Part shown: piece after piece, positions 27,096 to 36,200 of the stretch
Layout of the letters: each line of letters opens with the position of its first letter
How positions within the stretch are numbered: position 1 is the first letter of the stretch
NCBI GenBank assembly: GCA_017446685.1
Contig: JAFSQI010000031.1
Coordinates: forward strand, 1 to 49,520
Source: Butyrivibrio sp.
Lineage (GTDB): Bacteria; Bacillota; Clostridia; Lachnospirales; Lachnospiraceae
DNA: 49,520 bases
Direction: 5' to 3'
Position numbers and translations under genes: made by a program
Notes under the pieces: generated by a model
The model's input: only the letters and a program-made list of their open reading frames with translations
Databases searched by the model: none
What the model was told of the DNA's origin: nothing

Positions 27096-27821
27096 TTATT
27101 GGGTATTTGAAGAGCTTGTGCCGGCAATCAGATCCTGGTAAAAGACCGTAACCGTTGCATATCTGTAAACGCTTATCCACAAAAGCGGGATAAATAAAGT
27201 GATTATTCCAAGAAGATAAAGCGGAATGTAACTTAAGTTTACATATAAAAGGCGAAGACGGTTCCCCTTCATGAGTTTTTTACTGGTATGCAGAAGTTCT
27301 TTTGCCGTTCTGTCAGGAAAATCGTGCAATAGAAAAAAGGCCTGTGAGTAGGTAAGCTGCACATATACATTTATTACTATTCCGATGAGAGCGATAGCTA
27401 TTAGTGTAAAAATAAGACTTGGTGATGAGCTCTCATTGGTAAAAAACAATAAGAGTGCTACCGGCAATGAAACTATAAAATCCACAACAACAAACAAAGA
27501 CTGTATGATTACAGCCTTTTCAGGATGTAATTTCAGTCCGAAAAAAATATCTGCTGCAGATGTAGACTGTGAATAAACAAGATTCATGTACAGGTAGGCT
27601 TTACCTGATACAAGTACCCCCAAAAGAATATTTAAAATGATAGATATAATCTGATTTGTTATCAGGATTATAAAGTTTCCCGAGGCGGAAATCGTTGTGA
27701 TTCCGGACAGGATGACCTGTATTGCAAAAATCAGAACGTTGGCACCAATTAAGGTGCCATAACGGTCTAATGATTTTTCTTTGGCAATTGCTTTAAGCTG
27801 TGCTGAACTAGTATTTGACAT
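27096..27821 (-). CDS. DUF975-family integral membrane protein
   Basis: A 241-aa protein with about six hydrophobic segments and a cytoplasmic tail. The region around SKKLMKGNRLRLLYVNLSYI and the following LLGIITLFIPLLW is the conserved end of DUF975 proteins, which are common in Firmicutes and have no established function. It sits 20 nt after the metalloprotease-like gene and 13 nt before the GH2 gene on the same strand, so all are probably on one mRNA. No transporter or enzyme motif is seen. A role in export or membrane organisation is speculation. Confidence 0.8.
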   Translation of the reverse strand: MSNTSSAQLKAIAKEKSLDRYGTLIGANVLIFAIQVILSGITTISASGNFIILITNQIISIILNILLGVLVSGKAYLYMNLVYSQSTSAADIFFGLKLHPEKAVIIQSLFVVVDFIVSLPVALLLFFTNESSSPSLIFTLIAIALIGIVINVYVQLTYSQAFFLLHDFPDRTAKELLHTSKKLMKGNRLRLLYVNLSYIPLYLLGIITLFIPLLWISVYRYATVTVFYQDLIAGTSSSNTQ

Positions 27822-27841
27822 TTGAAATTGCTCCTAAGTCC

Positions 27842-28348
27842 TTAACAGGCAACATCTACATTTGCCCCAACCAAGGCTTGTCTGTCAATAGATTTACGAG
27901 CCTTCTGATAAGGATTTTCTTCATTGGAATATTTTATTTTTGTGGCAGTTGTACCGCCGCAGACATATGTGCGTCCACATTCAGGGCATATGGCTGTTTT
28001 GATTGAAACAGATGCTTGCAAAACTTTGCCGTTGTTCATAGCGGCCTTTTTATATGCATTACCAACATGCTCAGCTTCATGCCCTCTTACTCTGGCTGCA
28101 GCAGCCTGAGGACTGATGTGCTGCGCACTTTTAAAAGAAACCATCTCATCGGAGCCATCCTGATACTTGCGGTTTTTGCAGGTTTCACATTCCGCAGGTG
28201 AGGAGAGCTTGCCGGGTGATTTCTCAGTAGACTCATTAGGATTTAATATAGGTTTTGCTTCGGAAGCTTCCGTGCTTCCAAGTGGAGTATATCCGCTATA
28301 GCCCCAGAAATTAGTGATTCCGCTTCCTATCGCTCCGATTATACTCAT
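27842..28348 (-). CDS. SprA-related, metalloprotease-like protein with HExxH-type motif
   Basis: A 168-aa protein matching the SprA-related/putative metalloprotease family (Pfam SprA-related, by recall). The core has C54-x2-C57 followed by KNRKYQDGSDEMVSFK, then a zinc-protease-like H90-EAE-H94. A second Cys pair (ICPECGRTYVC) follows near 120. There is no classical signal peptide, although the first 25 residues are Gly/Ile/aromatic-rich. AAGGAGG is 5 nt before ATG 28348; an in-frame GTG two codons earlier would overlap that site. It is the second gene of a four-gene operon with membrane proteins and a GH2 enzyme. Proteolytic activity has not, to my knowledge, been shown for this family. Confidence 0.8.
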   Translation of the reverse strand: MSIIGAIGSGITNFWGYSGYTPLGSTEASEAKPILNPNESTEKSPGKLSSPAECETCKNRKYQDGSDEMVSFKSAQHISPQAAAARVRGHEAEHVGNAYKKAAMNNGKVLQASVSIKTAICPECGRTYVCGGTTATKIKYSNEENPYQKARKSIDRQALVGANVDVAC

Positions 28349-28363
28349 GGGCACCTCCTTGTG

Positions 28364-28765
28364 TTACTTGGTGATTCCTACTTCTTTTAACATTTCATCA
28401 AAACTTACACCATAGTACTGTTCTGAAAAAGAATTGAGCTGCTGATAGTAACCTGGATCTGTCATTATGGTGTGCACACTTGAAATGATTATTCCATATC
28501 CAAGTACTATTCCGATTGAACCGTAAATAATGGCTTTTTTTGCCTGAGGCAGCAGCTTTTTGGCTGTACCCTTTGAAAGAATGGCAAAAGTAATGGCGAT
28601 TCCTCCTAAAATGATTCCTGTATACATAAAGAAACAGAACGGAATCGAAATGAGTCCCAAAACAAGAGCTACGGAAGCCATGTTTACGTGTTTATCAAGA
28701 TCATTGTGAGCTTTATTGTAATTGTAGTTGTTGTAGTAATATTTATCTTCCCCGTTTTCGCCCAT
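28364..28765 (-). CDS. Small DUF4190-like membrane protein
   Basis: A 133-aa protein with an Asn/Tyr-rich N-terminal tail (about 1-28), then two hydrophobic hairpins (about 29-62 and 75-97) with Gly-rich turns of the DUF4190 type (ALVLGLISIPF, GIILGGIAITFAILSKG). The C-terminal 35 residues are polar and probably fold outside the membrane. GAGGA lies 9 nt before the ATG. It is first in the operon running to the GH2 gene, 15 nt before the metalloprotease-like gene. Assignment to DUF4190 is by pattern only. Confidence 0.7.
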   Translation of the reverse strand: MGENGEDKYYYNNYNYNKAHNDLDKHVNMASVALVLGLISIPFCFFMYTGIILGGIAITFAILSKGTAKKLLPQAKKAIIYGSIGIVLGYGIIISSVHTIMTDPGYYQQLNSFSEQYYGVSFDEMLKEVGITK

Positions 28766-28799
28766 CCAACATTTTCCTCTTATATTTATAGATAATTAA

Positions 28800-28828
28800 A
28801 TTTTACAATAATTCAGCAATATTATCAA
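28800..28828 (-). promoter_or_regulatory. Promoter of the four-gene minus-strand operon
   Basis: On the minus strand, TTGATA (28828-28823), a 17-nt spacer and TAAAAT (28805-28800); each hexamer has 5 of 6 consensus bases. The start would lie about 25 nt before the first gene. Confidence 0.65.
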
Positions 28829-28884
28829 ATTCAGGCATTTTTTTACAATGATCATGAAAAGAAAACATAATGGCGTACAAATGC

Positions 28885-28914
28885 TTGAAAACGGTATAAA
28901 TTCGTTGTTATAAT
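28885..28914 (+). promoter_or_regulatory. Promoter of the tex-like gene
   Basis: TTGAAA (28885-28890), 18-nt spacer and a perfect TATAAT (28909-28914), about 100 nt before the chosen start codon. Confidence 0.7.
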
Positions 28915-29014
28915 GAATAAGTGTATGCTCTTTATGAAACTTTAAGTAAAAGTTTAGCTTTTATTAGGAGTTTTGGGCAAAAGAGTAAGGAGAAAACATA
29001 TTAGTGAGGATGTT

Positions 29015-31693
29015 ATGGATATCGTATTAAAGATCAAAGAAGAACTGAATGTCGAGAAGTGGCAGGTTGAGGCAGCCGTCAAGCTTATTGATGAGGGCAA
29101 CACCATTCCATTCATTTCGCGATACAGAAAGGAAGTTACAGGCTCTTTGAATGATGAGCAGCTCCGTAATCTCGACGAGAGACTCAAATACCTTAGAGGT
29201 CTTGAGGAGAGAAGAGAGCAGGTGCTTGCATCAATTGAGGAACAGGGCAAGATGACTGATGAACTTAGAGCCAAGATTGTTGCTGCTGAGACAATGGTGG
29301 CTATCGAGGATCTTTATTTACCATATAGACCAAAGAGAAAGACAAGAGCATCTGTTGCAAGAGAGAAGGGACTTGAGGGACTTTCACAGATTCTTTTGGC
29401 ACAGGAGACAGATAAGCCTCTTGTAGACGAGGCATCTGCCTACATAGATCCTGAAAAAGGAGTTAATGATGCAGCTGAGGCGCTTCAGGGAGCAATGGAT
29501 ATTATTGCTGAAGATGTTTCAGACAATGCAGATTTTAGAACATATATCAGAGAAGTAACTATGGAAGAGGGCGTCCTTACCAGTAAGGCCAAGGATGAGA
29601 AGGCTCAGAGTGTTTATGAGATGTATTACAACTATGAAGAGCCTGTAAATAAGGTCCTCGGACACAGAGTGCTTGCCCTTAATCGTGGTGAGGCTGAAAA
29701 ATTCCTTGTGGTTAAGATTGAAGCTCCTGAGGATAAGATTCTTCAGTACCTCAATAAAAAGATGTTAAAAAATGACAATCCTGTCACAACTCCGGTGATC
29801 GAGGAGATAAACCAGGATGCGTATGAAAGACTTATCGCGCCTGCAATTGAGCGTGATATCAGAAACGAGCTTACAGAGAAGGCTGAGGACGGAGCAATAT
29901 CCGTATTTGGAAAGAATCTGAAACAGCTTCTTATGGCACCTCCAATTGCCGGAAAAACAGTTCTTGGATGGGACCCTGCGTTCAGAACAGGTTGTAAGCT
30001 TGCAATAGTTGATGCTACAGGAAAAGTTCTTGATACTAAGGTTATCTATCCTACAGCACCACAGAATAAAGTAGAAGAGTCTAAGGCAGAGCTTAAAAAG
30101 CTCATAGATAAGTATGATGTTGACCTTATTTCAGTTGGAAACGGAACAGCTTCAAGAGAATCTGAGCAGGTAATCGTTGAGCTGATAAAAGAGCTTGATA
30201 GGCCACTTCAGTACGTTATCGTAAATGAAGCAGGTGCATCTGTTTATTCTGCAAGTAAGCTTGCTACAGAGGAGTTTCCTCAGTTTGATGTAGGACAAAG
30301 AAGTGCGGCTTCTATAGCAAGAAGACTTCAGGATCCACTGGCTGAGCTTGTTAAGATTGATCCTAAATCAATTGGTGTTGGACAGTATCAGCATGATATG
30401 AACCAGAAAAAGCTTGGAGAGACACTTGAGGGTGTTGTAGAAGATTGTGTAAATAAGGTTGGTGTTGATCTTAATACTGCATCTGCACCACTTCTTCAGT
30501 ATATTTCAGGTATTAGCAAGACTATTGCCAAAAATATCGTTGATTACAGAGAAGAAAATGGTCAGTTTAAGAGCAGAGCAGAGCTTTTGAATGTGCCAAA
30601 GCTTGGGCCTAAGGCATATGAGCAGTGTGCCGGATTTTTGAGAATTACCAACGGTGAGAATCCGCTAGATGCAACCAGTGTTCATCCCGAATCATATGAC
30701 GCTACATTAAAGCTCATGGATAAATTGGAAATCACATTTGACGATGTCAGAATGGCACAGAAAAATGCCGCTAAGGCAGCAACTGCAAAGCCTGCAGAAA
30801 AACCGGCTCAGAAGCCACGTCCACAAAAGAAACAGAAGCAGGTTGTAATAAAGAATACAGGAACAGCAATGGGTGCAGCTCTTGCAGCAGCTTTAGCCGG
30901 AAGTAATTTTGCAGTTGTGGAAGATACAAAAGCATCTTCTAAAAATAGCGTAAAAGAGAATCAGTCAGTGACTGAAAATGAACAAAACAGCGCAGCAGGA
31001 AGTCTTTTGAAGAAAGTGAGCGAAGCTGATAAAAAGAAACTTTCAGAGGAACTTGGAATTGGCGAGATCACTTTGACAGATATTCTCAGCGAGCTTGAGA
31101 AGCCATCACGTGACCCAAGAGAGAGTATGCCGGCTCCTATTCTCAGAAGCGATGTACTTGATATGAAGGACTTAAAGCCGGGGATGGTTCTCAAGGGAAC
31201 AGTAAGAAATGTTATTGACTTTGGATGTTTTGTGGATATAGGTGTTCACCAGGATGGACTTGTGCACATTTCACACATTACAGATAAGTTCATTAAACAC
31301 CCTCTTGAAGCAGTGAGCGTTGGAGATATAGTTGACGTTCAGGTTCTTGACGTTGAACTTGATAAAAAGAGAATTTCTCTCACTATGAAAATTCAGGATC
31401 CTGCCAAGGTTGCAGCTGAGGCAGCAGCTAATGCAGCTAAGAGAGCTGAGACGGCTCCAAAGGCAGCGCCACAGGCTACAGCAAATAAGACAGGCACAGC
31501 TACCAGAAAGGCTTCCGTAGTTCAGCAGATTGCTGATGCTGCCGGAGTTGTAAAAAAGCCTGCAGTAAAGAAAACTGTGTCAAAGGCAGTAACTGAGAAG
31601 GCAGCTGCATGTGAAAAGACAGCGGTAGCAGAAACTCCTAAAAAGTTCAAGAAAAAGGGAATTGTTATCTTTAAGGGAAATGCAAACGAATAA
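29015..31693 (+). CDS. tex: Tex-family RNA-binding protein with S1 domain, enlarged
   Basis: An 892-aa cytoplasmic nucleic-acid-binding protein of the Tex family (usual length about 720-780). Order: Tex N-terminal helical domain (KWQVEAAVKLIDEGNTIPFI), YqgF-like RNase H-fold (LGWDPAFRTGCKLAIVD, about 325-450), helix-hairpin-helix region (about 470-560), then an inserted Ala/Lys/Pro/Ser-rich segment of about 110 residues, the S1 domain (about 715-790, GTVRNVIDFGCFVDIGVHQD), and an Ala/Lys-rich tail of about 100 residues. ATG 29015 is taken as the start because it fits the family N-terminus (GTGAGGA just upstream); the reading from TTG 28973 adds 14 unlikely residues. The two basic low-complexity additions are probably disordered RNA-binding arms. 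Confidence 0.88.
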   Translation: MDIVLKIKEELNVEKWQVEAAVKLIDEGNTIPFISRYRKEVTGSLNDEQLRNLDERLKYLRGLEERREQVLASIEEQGKMTDELRAKIVAAETMVAIEDLYLPYRPKRKTRASVAREKGLEGLSQILLAQETDKPLVDEASAYIDPEKGVNDAAEALQGAMDIIAEDVSDNADFRTYIREVTMEEGVLTSKAKDEKAQSVYEMYYNYEEPVNKVLGHRVLALNRGEAEKFLVVKIEAPEDKILQYLNKKMLKNDNPVTTPVIEEINQDAYERLIAPAIERDIRNELTEKAEDGAISVFGKNLKQLLMAPPIAGKTVLGWDPAFRTGCKLAIVDATGKVLDTKVIYPTAPQNKVEESKAELKKLIDKYDVDLISVGNGTASRESEQVIVELIKELDRPLQYVIVNEAGASVYSASKLATEEFPQFDVGQRSAASIARRLQDPLAELVKIDPKSIGVGQYQHDMNQKKLGETLEGVVEDCVNKVGVDLNTASAPLLQYISGISKTIAKNIVDYREENGQFKSRAELLNVPKLGPKAYEQCAGFLRITNGENPLDATSVHPESYDATLKLMDKLEITFDDVRMAQKNAAKAATAKPAEKPAQKPRPQKKQKQVVIKNTGTAMGAALAAALAGSNFAVVEDTKASSKNSVKENQSVTENEQNSAAGSLLKKVSEADKKKLSEELGIGEITLTDILSELEKPSRDPRESMPAPILRSDVLDMKDLKPGMVLKGTVRNVIDFGCFVDIGVHQDGLVHISHITDKFIKHPLEAVSVGDIVDVQVLDVELDKKRISLTMKIQDPAKVAAEAAANAAKRAETAPKAAPQATANKTGTATRKASVVQQIADAAGVVKKPAVKKTVSKAVTEKAAACEKTAVAETPKKFKKKGIVIFKGNANE

Positions 31694-31728
31694 CTATTGA
31701 TTTATTTGTACTTATAATGTATTATCTA

Positions 31729-31756
31729 AGCAGACACCTATTCGGTGTCTGCTTAT
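31729..31756 (+). terminator. Terminator after the tex-like gene
   Basis: A 10-bp perfect stem AGCAGACACC/GGTGTCTGCT with a 5-nt loop, followed by TATTATTT. Confidence 0.8.
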
Positions 31757-31776
31757 TATTTACATATTGATTTGTT

Positions 31777-31950
31777 CTCTTATTCAGAGTGGTGGAGGTA
31801 CATAGGACCTATGAAGCCACGGCAACCCCTTGATTTTTTTCAGGAAGGTGCCAACCTGAGCGTGCAATTCCTTTTTGGACTACGAGCAATAAGAGGATCT
31901 GAAACTAATCAGTTCCGCTTGTTTGTGCACGCAACAAGCGGTTTCTTTTA
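31777..31950 (+). promoter_or_regulatory. SAM-I (S-box) riboswitch with terminator, controlling metK
   Basis: The aptamer is closed by CTCTTATT (31777-31784) with AATAAGAG (31888-31895). It contains the conserved S-box blocks CAGAG..GGTGGAGG, ATGAAGCCACGGCAACC, GGTGCCAACCTGAGC and a closing GAGCAATAAGAGGA. A terminator follows: CCGCTTGTT (31915-31923) with AACAAGCGG (31933-31941) and TTTCTTTT. Known logic for the class: bound SAM keeps the terminator folded and shuts off metK. Confidence 0.95.
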
Positions 31951-31968
31951 TTTTAGAAAGGAAAAAGA

Positions 31969-33159
31969 ATGGATAAATTTATTTTTACATCTGAATCAGT
32001 TACTGAAGGACATCCTGACAAAATATGTGATAACATCTCTGATGCTATCCTTGATGCCTGCATTGAGCAGGATCCTATGAGCCGTGTTGCTTGTGAGACA
32101 GCTACTTGCACAGGTTTTGTACTCATCACAGGTGAGATTACAACAAAGGCACATGTTGATTACGCAAAAATTGCTCGTGAAACTATCAAAGAGATTGGCT
32201 ATGATGATTCTGCCAAGGGATTTGACGGCAACACATGTGCGGTACTTGTAGCTCTTGACCAGCAGTCTGCTGATATTGCAATGGGAGTTGATAAGGCTCT
32301 TGAGGCAAGAGAAAATCAGATGACTGATGAGCAGCTTGAAGCAATCGGTGCCGGAGATCAGGGTATGATGTTCGGTTATGCTACAAATGAAACAGAAGAA
32401 TATATGCCATATGCTATCAGCCTTGCACATAAGCTTACCAAGAAACTTACAGAGGTAAGAAAGAATGGAACTCTTCCTTATCTTCGTGCAGATGGTAAGA
32501 GCCAGGTATCTGTTGAGTATGACGAGAACGGAAAAGTTAAGAGACTTGAAGCAATTGTTATTTCTACTCAGCATGATGAGAAGGTTACACAGGAGCAGAT
32601 CCATGCTGATATCAGAAAATTTGTTATTGATGCAGTTGTAGATTCTGCTATGGTAGATGAAAATACAAAGATTTACATCAATCCTACAGGACGTTTCGTA
32701 ATTGGTGGACCTCAGGGTGATGCAGGACTCACAGGACGTAAGATTATAGTTGATACTTACGGCGGAGCTGCTCGTCATGGCGGCGGTGCATTCTCTGGTA
32801 AGGACTGCACAAAGGTAGACCGTTCAGCAGCTTATGCAGCAAGATATGTAGCAAAGAATATCGTTGCAGCAGGACTTGCAGATAAGGCAGAAATCCAGCT
32901 TTCATATGCTATCGGTGTTGCTCAGCCTACATCTATTCTTGTTGATACATTCGGAACAGGAAAGGTTTCAGATGAGAAGCTTACAGAGGCAGTTCGTAAA
33001 GTATTCGATCTTCGCCCTGCAGGAATTATCAAGATGCTTGATCTTCGTCGTCCTATCTACAAGCAGACAGCTGCTTACGGACATTTCGGACGTAACGATC
33101 TTAACCTTCCTTGGGAGCAGACAGACAAGGCAGAAGAGTTAAAGAAGTTTTTTGCATAA
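31969..33159 (+). CDS. metK: S-adenosylmethionine synthetase
   Basis: A 396-aa cytoplasmic enzyme making SAM from methionine and ATP. Full length, with [15 protein letters not shown] at the N-terminus (ATP-binding His), [32 protein letters not shown] and the phosphate-loop-like GGGAFSGKD, all standard for MetK. AGAAAGGAAAAAG gives the ribosome binding site. It sits alone under a SAM-I riboswitch and ends in a terminator shared with the convergent sensor kinase gene. Nothing odd. Confidence 0.98.
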   Translation: MDKFIFTSESVTEGHPDKICDNISDAILDACIEQDPMSRVACETATCTGFVLITGEITTKAHVDYAKIARETIKEIGYDDSAKGFDGNTCAVLVALDQQSADIAMGVDKALEARENQMTDEQLEAIGAGDQGMMFGYATNETEEYMPYAISLAHKLTKKLTEVRKNGTLPYLRADGKSQVSVEYDENGKVKRLEAIVISTQHDEKVTQEQIHADIRKFVIDAVVDSAMVDENTKIYINPTGRFVIGGPQGDAGLTGRKIIVDTYGGAARHGGGAFSGKDCTKVDRSAAYAARYVAKNIVAAGLADKAEIQLSYAIGVAQPTSILVDTFGTGKVSDEKLTEAVRKVFDLRPAGIIKMLDLRRPIYKQTAAYGHFGRNDLNLPWEQTDKAEELKKFFA

Positions 33160-33171
33160 TATAAAATGAAA

Positions 33172-33213
33172 AGCTCCATGAATGAGAGTAAATCCCATTC
33201 ATGGAGTTTTTTT
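33172..33213. terminator. Bidirectional terminator between metK and the sensor kinase gene
   Basis: CTCCATGAATG (33174-33184) pairs perfectly with CATTCATGGAG (33196-33206), then seven T; on the other strand a shorter T run follows. Confidence 0.9.
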
Positions 33214-36200
33214 ATTTTATGTTTTTAATAAATTCGTCCATTTTATCCCAGTCAATATTCTTAAGATGCAGTTCTATCTCTCTAAAGTTTTTTTCATCTT
33301 TCTCAGGAATAGAATATTCTTTTAGTTCCGCAAGAATCATTTCTACTGCGTCATAGTCCATTTGTGGAATAAATTCATTTAGGGCATCATATGCATTGGC
33401 CAGATCAGTATCTGAAATTGGTGGTTTTAATTCAGCTTTCTTTTTTTCGTCCTCGCGAATATTATCAATTTCAGATAATTTATCTTTATAACTTCGGAAC
33501 ATTGAGAGAAGTTTCGGAGTGTTCAGGTTTATAAATTTGGTATTTTCAACTACGTCTTTGGCAGACTGTACGTTATTTCCGGCGACTTCAAGTTCTTCTG
33601 CAAGAGATGAAAGCTCTTTTGCACCCATAATTCTGGAAGTGCTCTTTAAAGCGTGAACCTTGATCGTATAAAAACTAATGTCTCCGGTGTTATAAGCGTT
33701 TTCAATCTCGTTGCTCTTATTATCAATAGTGTCATAAAATGTTCCTATAAATTTTATGAATGCAGAAGGAAGCCCACAATACTTTATGCCGTCATTGACA
33801 TCAAGTCCATCCACATTTTTGAGCCATTTGTATTCGTCAGGAAGTTCATCCATTTTTTCATTTTCATTATCTTCTTGTGAAAAATCTGTATTAACATTAG
33901 AATCAATGTCGATTTCATGAATCTTTTCTTTTGGAAGATATGACTGAAGCATGCTTTCAAGATCATCAACATTCACTGGTTTCGACAGGTAATCCTGGAA
34001 GCCTGCGTTCTTATAAAATAATGCGCCTCCATTCATTATATTGGCAGTAAGTGCAATGACAACCAGATCCTTGAAATTCTCTCTGATGTGCATTATTGTT
34101 TCAAGACCGTCCATTCCGGGCATCATGTGATCCAAAAGCACAAGGTCGTAGGGCTGCTCGTTGCCTGAAGAATCCGCATTACATTTTGTCAGTTCATCAA
34201 GGCATTTTTGGCCGCTGTCAACCAGAGTAAGTTTGGTCTTAATACCTCTTAAAAGTCCTTTTATTACCTGAAGATTCATTTCATTATCATCAACTACCAG
34301 AATCTTGCAGTCAGGTGCAATGAACTTAGGCACATATTTATGAACCTTTGTATTTTCAGTCTCAAGCTTGAATACACCAATGCCTTCAGGGTTTACAATC
34401 TTTTGGTCTATTACAAAATAGAAGGTTGAGCCCTTACCATAGACACTGTCGCATTTGAGTTCACCACCCATCAATTCTACATATTGATGAGAAATATCAA
34501 GTCCAAGACCTGTTCCCTGTATTCCACTGTTTTTTACTTCTTCAAGTCGCCTGAATGCGGTAAACAATTTTGGCAGATCTTCTTCTTTTATTCCCATTCC
34601 GGTGTCTTTTACAGCAAAATAAATTTTGCAGGAATCCGCAGAGCGCTCAACTTGATTAACAATCAGTGTAAATCCGCCTCTTTCAGTGTATTTAACGGCG
34701 TTTGTTAGTATGTTAAGTATAACCTCTTTTAGTTTATTGACATCACCATAGAGCTTTTTGGGGAGATATTCATCAATTTTGGTATCGAATGTAAGATCCT
34801 TTTGGTTGGCTCTTACTCTCACCATCATATAAAGAGATTGTAAAAGCTCGTAGGTATCGTATTCCTGTTCGATAAGTTCGATTTTACCGGATTCGATTTT
34901 TGATAAGTCCAAAAGATCGTTGATAAGACCAAGCAGTGAGTTTGAAGCCTGGCTGATATTTGTAGCATATCCTGTTATGGCTTTTACATATTCTTTTGGA
35001 ACATTATCTGTATCTTCACGGAGAATCATTTCGTTCATGCCCATGATGGTGTTTATAGGAGTTCTGATTTCATGGGACATATTTGCCAAAAAGCGTGACT
35101 TGGCAGTGTTTGCCTTTTCAGCATCCTCTTTTGCAATTCTGATCTGTTCATATTGTCTGCTGATGATGGTGATATGCATGAGTTTCCAAACAGAGTAAGC
35201 AATTACAAGCGCAATAGCAACAAATATAAAAATCTGAATCCATCTGTATTCCAACAGACTCATGTGCTTATTTATTATTATTGAATAATCTTCATGCGCA
35301 TCAAGATCATTGTCGAGATTTATGACAAAACGATATTTTCCGCCCGGCAGATTGGTATAGTTTATTTCGGAAAGTTCGCTTCTTTTTACTGAATACGGTG
35401 CATTATCAAAACCTTCAAGGTAGTAATTTACTTGTGGGTTATCAAATGCATAGGTAAAGATATAACAAGGAATCGTGATTTTTTTTATGTCTGAAGGCAA
35501 ATTGTAAATGCCATCAGCATCAGGGTAATAAAATTTTCCGTCGACGCTAAGATAAGGTGTAAAAACCTTGATTTCTTCGCTTTCTTTAAGCGGGTCATTA
35601 ATATTTATTGAAGCCACTCCGTTGGAACCTGCAATATAAAGTGTTCCGTTACTTGAGAGCTGGCTGTATGAGTTAGCCGTAGCTATGTAAGGAAGACCAT
35701 TCTTATAATCATAAAAACTTAGGTGAAAATCTGCGTTTTCCAAAAGCTGTTTTGTGGGAACAACATAGATTCCGTTGCTGCTAAGAATCCAGGCTTTATC
35801 GTGTTTGTCCGTAAAAATGTCAAAGTTATTAGCATATGGAAATTTATTGATTACTGATACATTATATTCGCTATCAAGATAGCAGAGGGCGTTGCTGGTA
35901 ACAACCCAGTACAGATTATTGGTCTTATCTTTTTTTATACGCATTACTATATCAGAAGACAGACCATTATCTGAGCTGATGTGAGATATTTTGTTGTCTT
36001 CGTGATTGATGATATAGATACCGTCTCCGTCAGAACCTACAAGAAGATCATGATTTTCAGCTTCGCATATTGTAAGAATCTCTGTATTCTGAAAACCGCT
36101 AGTCTCATTATAAACTTCTGTTATGCTGTCGTTTTCAATGATTGCTACACCGCCGATGCAGGCCACGGCAATCTTTCCATCAGAACATTCATGGACAACT

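Noticed and set aside
28973-29014. TTG start of the tex-like gene adding 14 residues
   Set aside because: The ribosome binding site would be only 2 nt from the TTG, and the added residues do not fit the family N-terminus.
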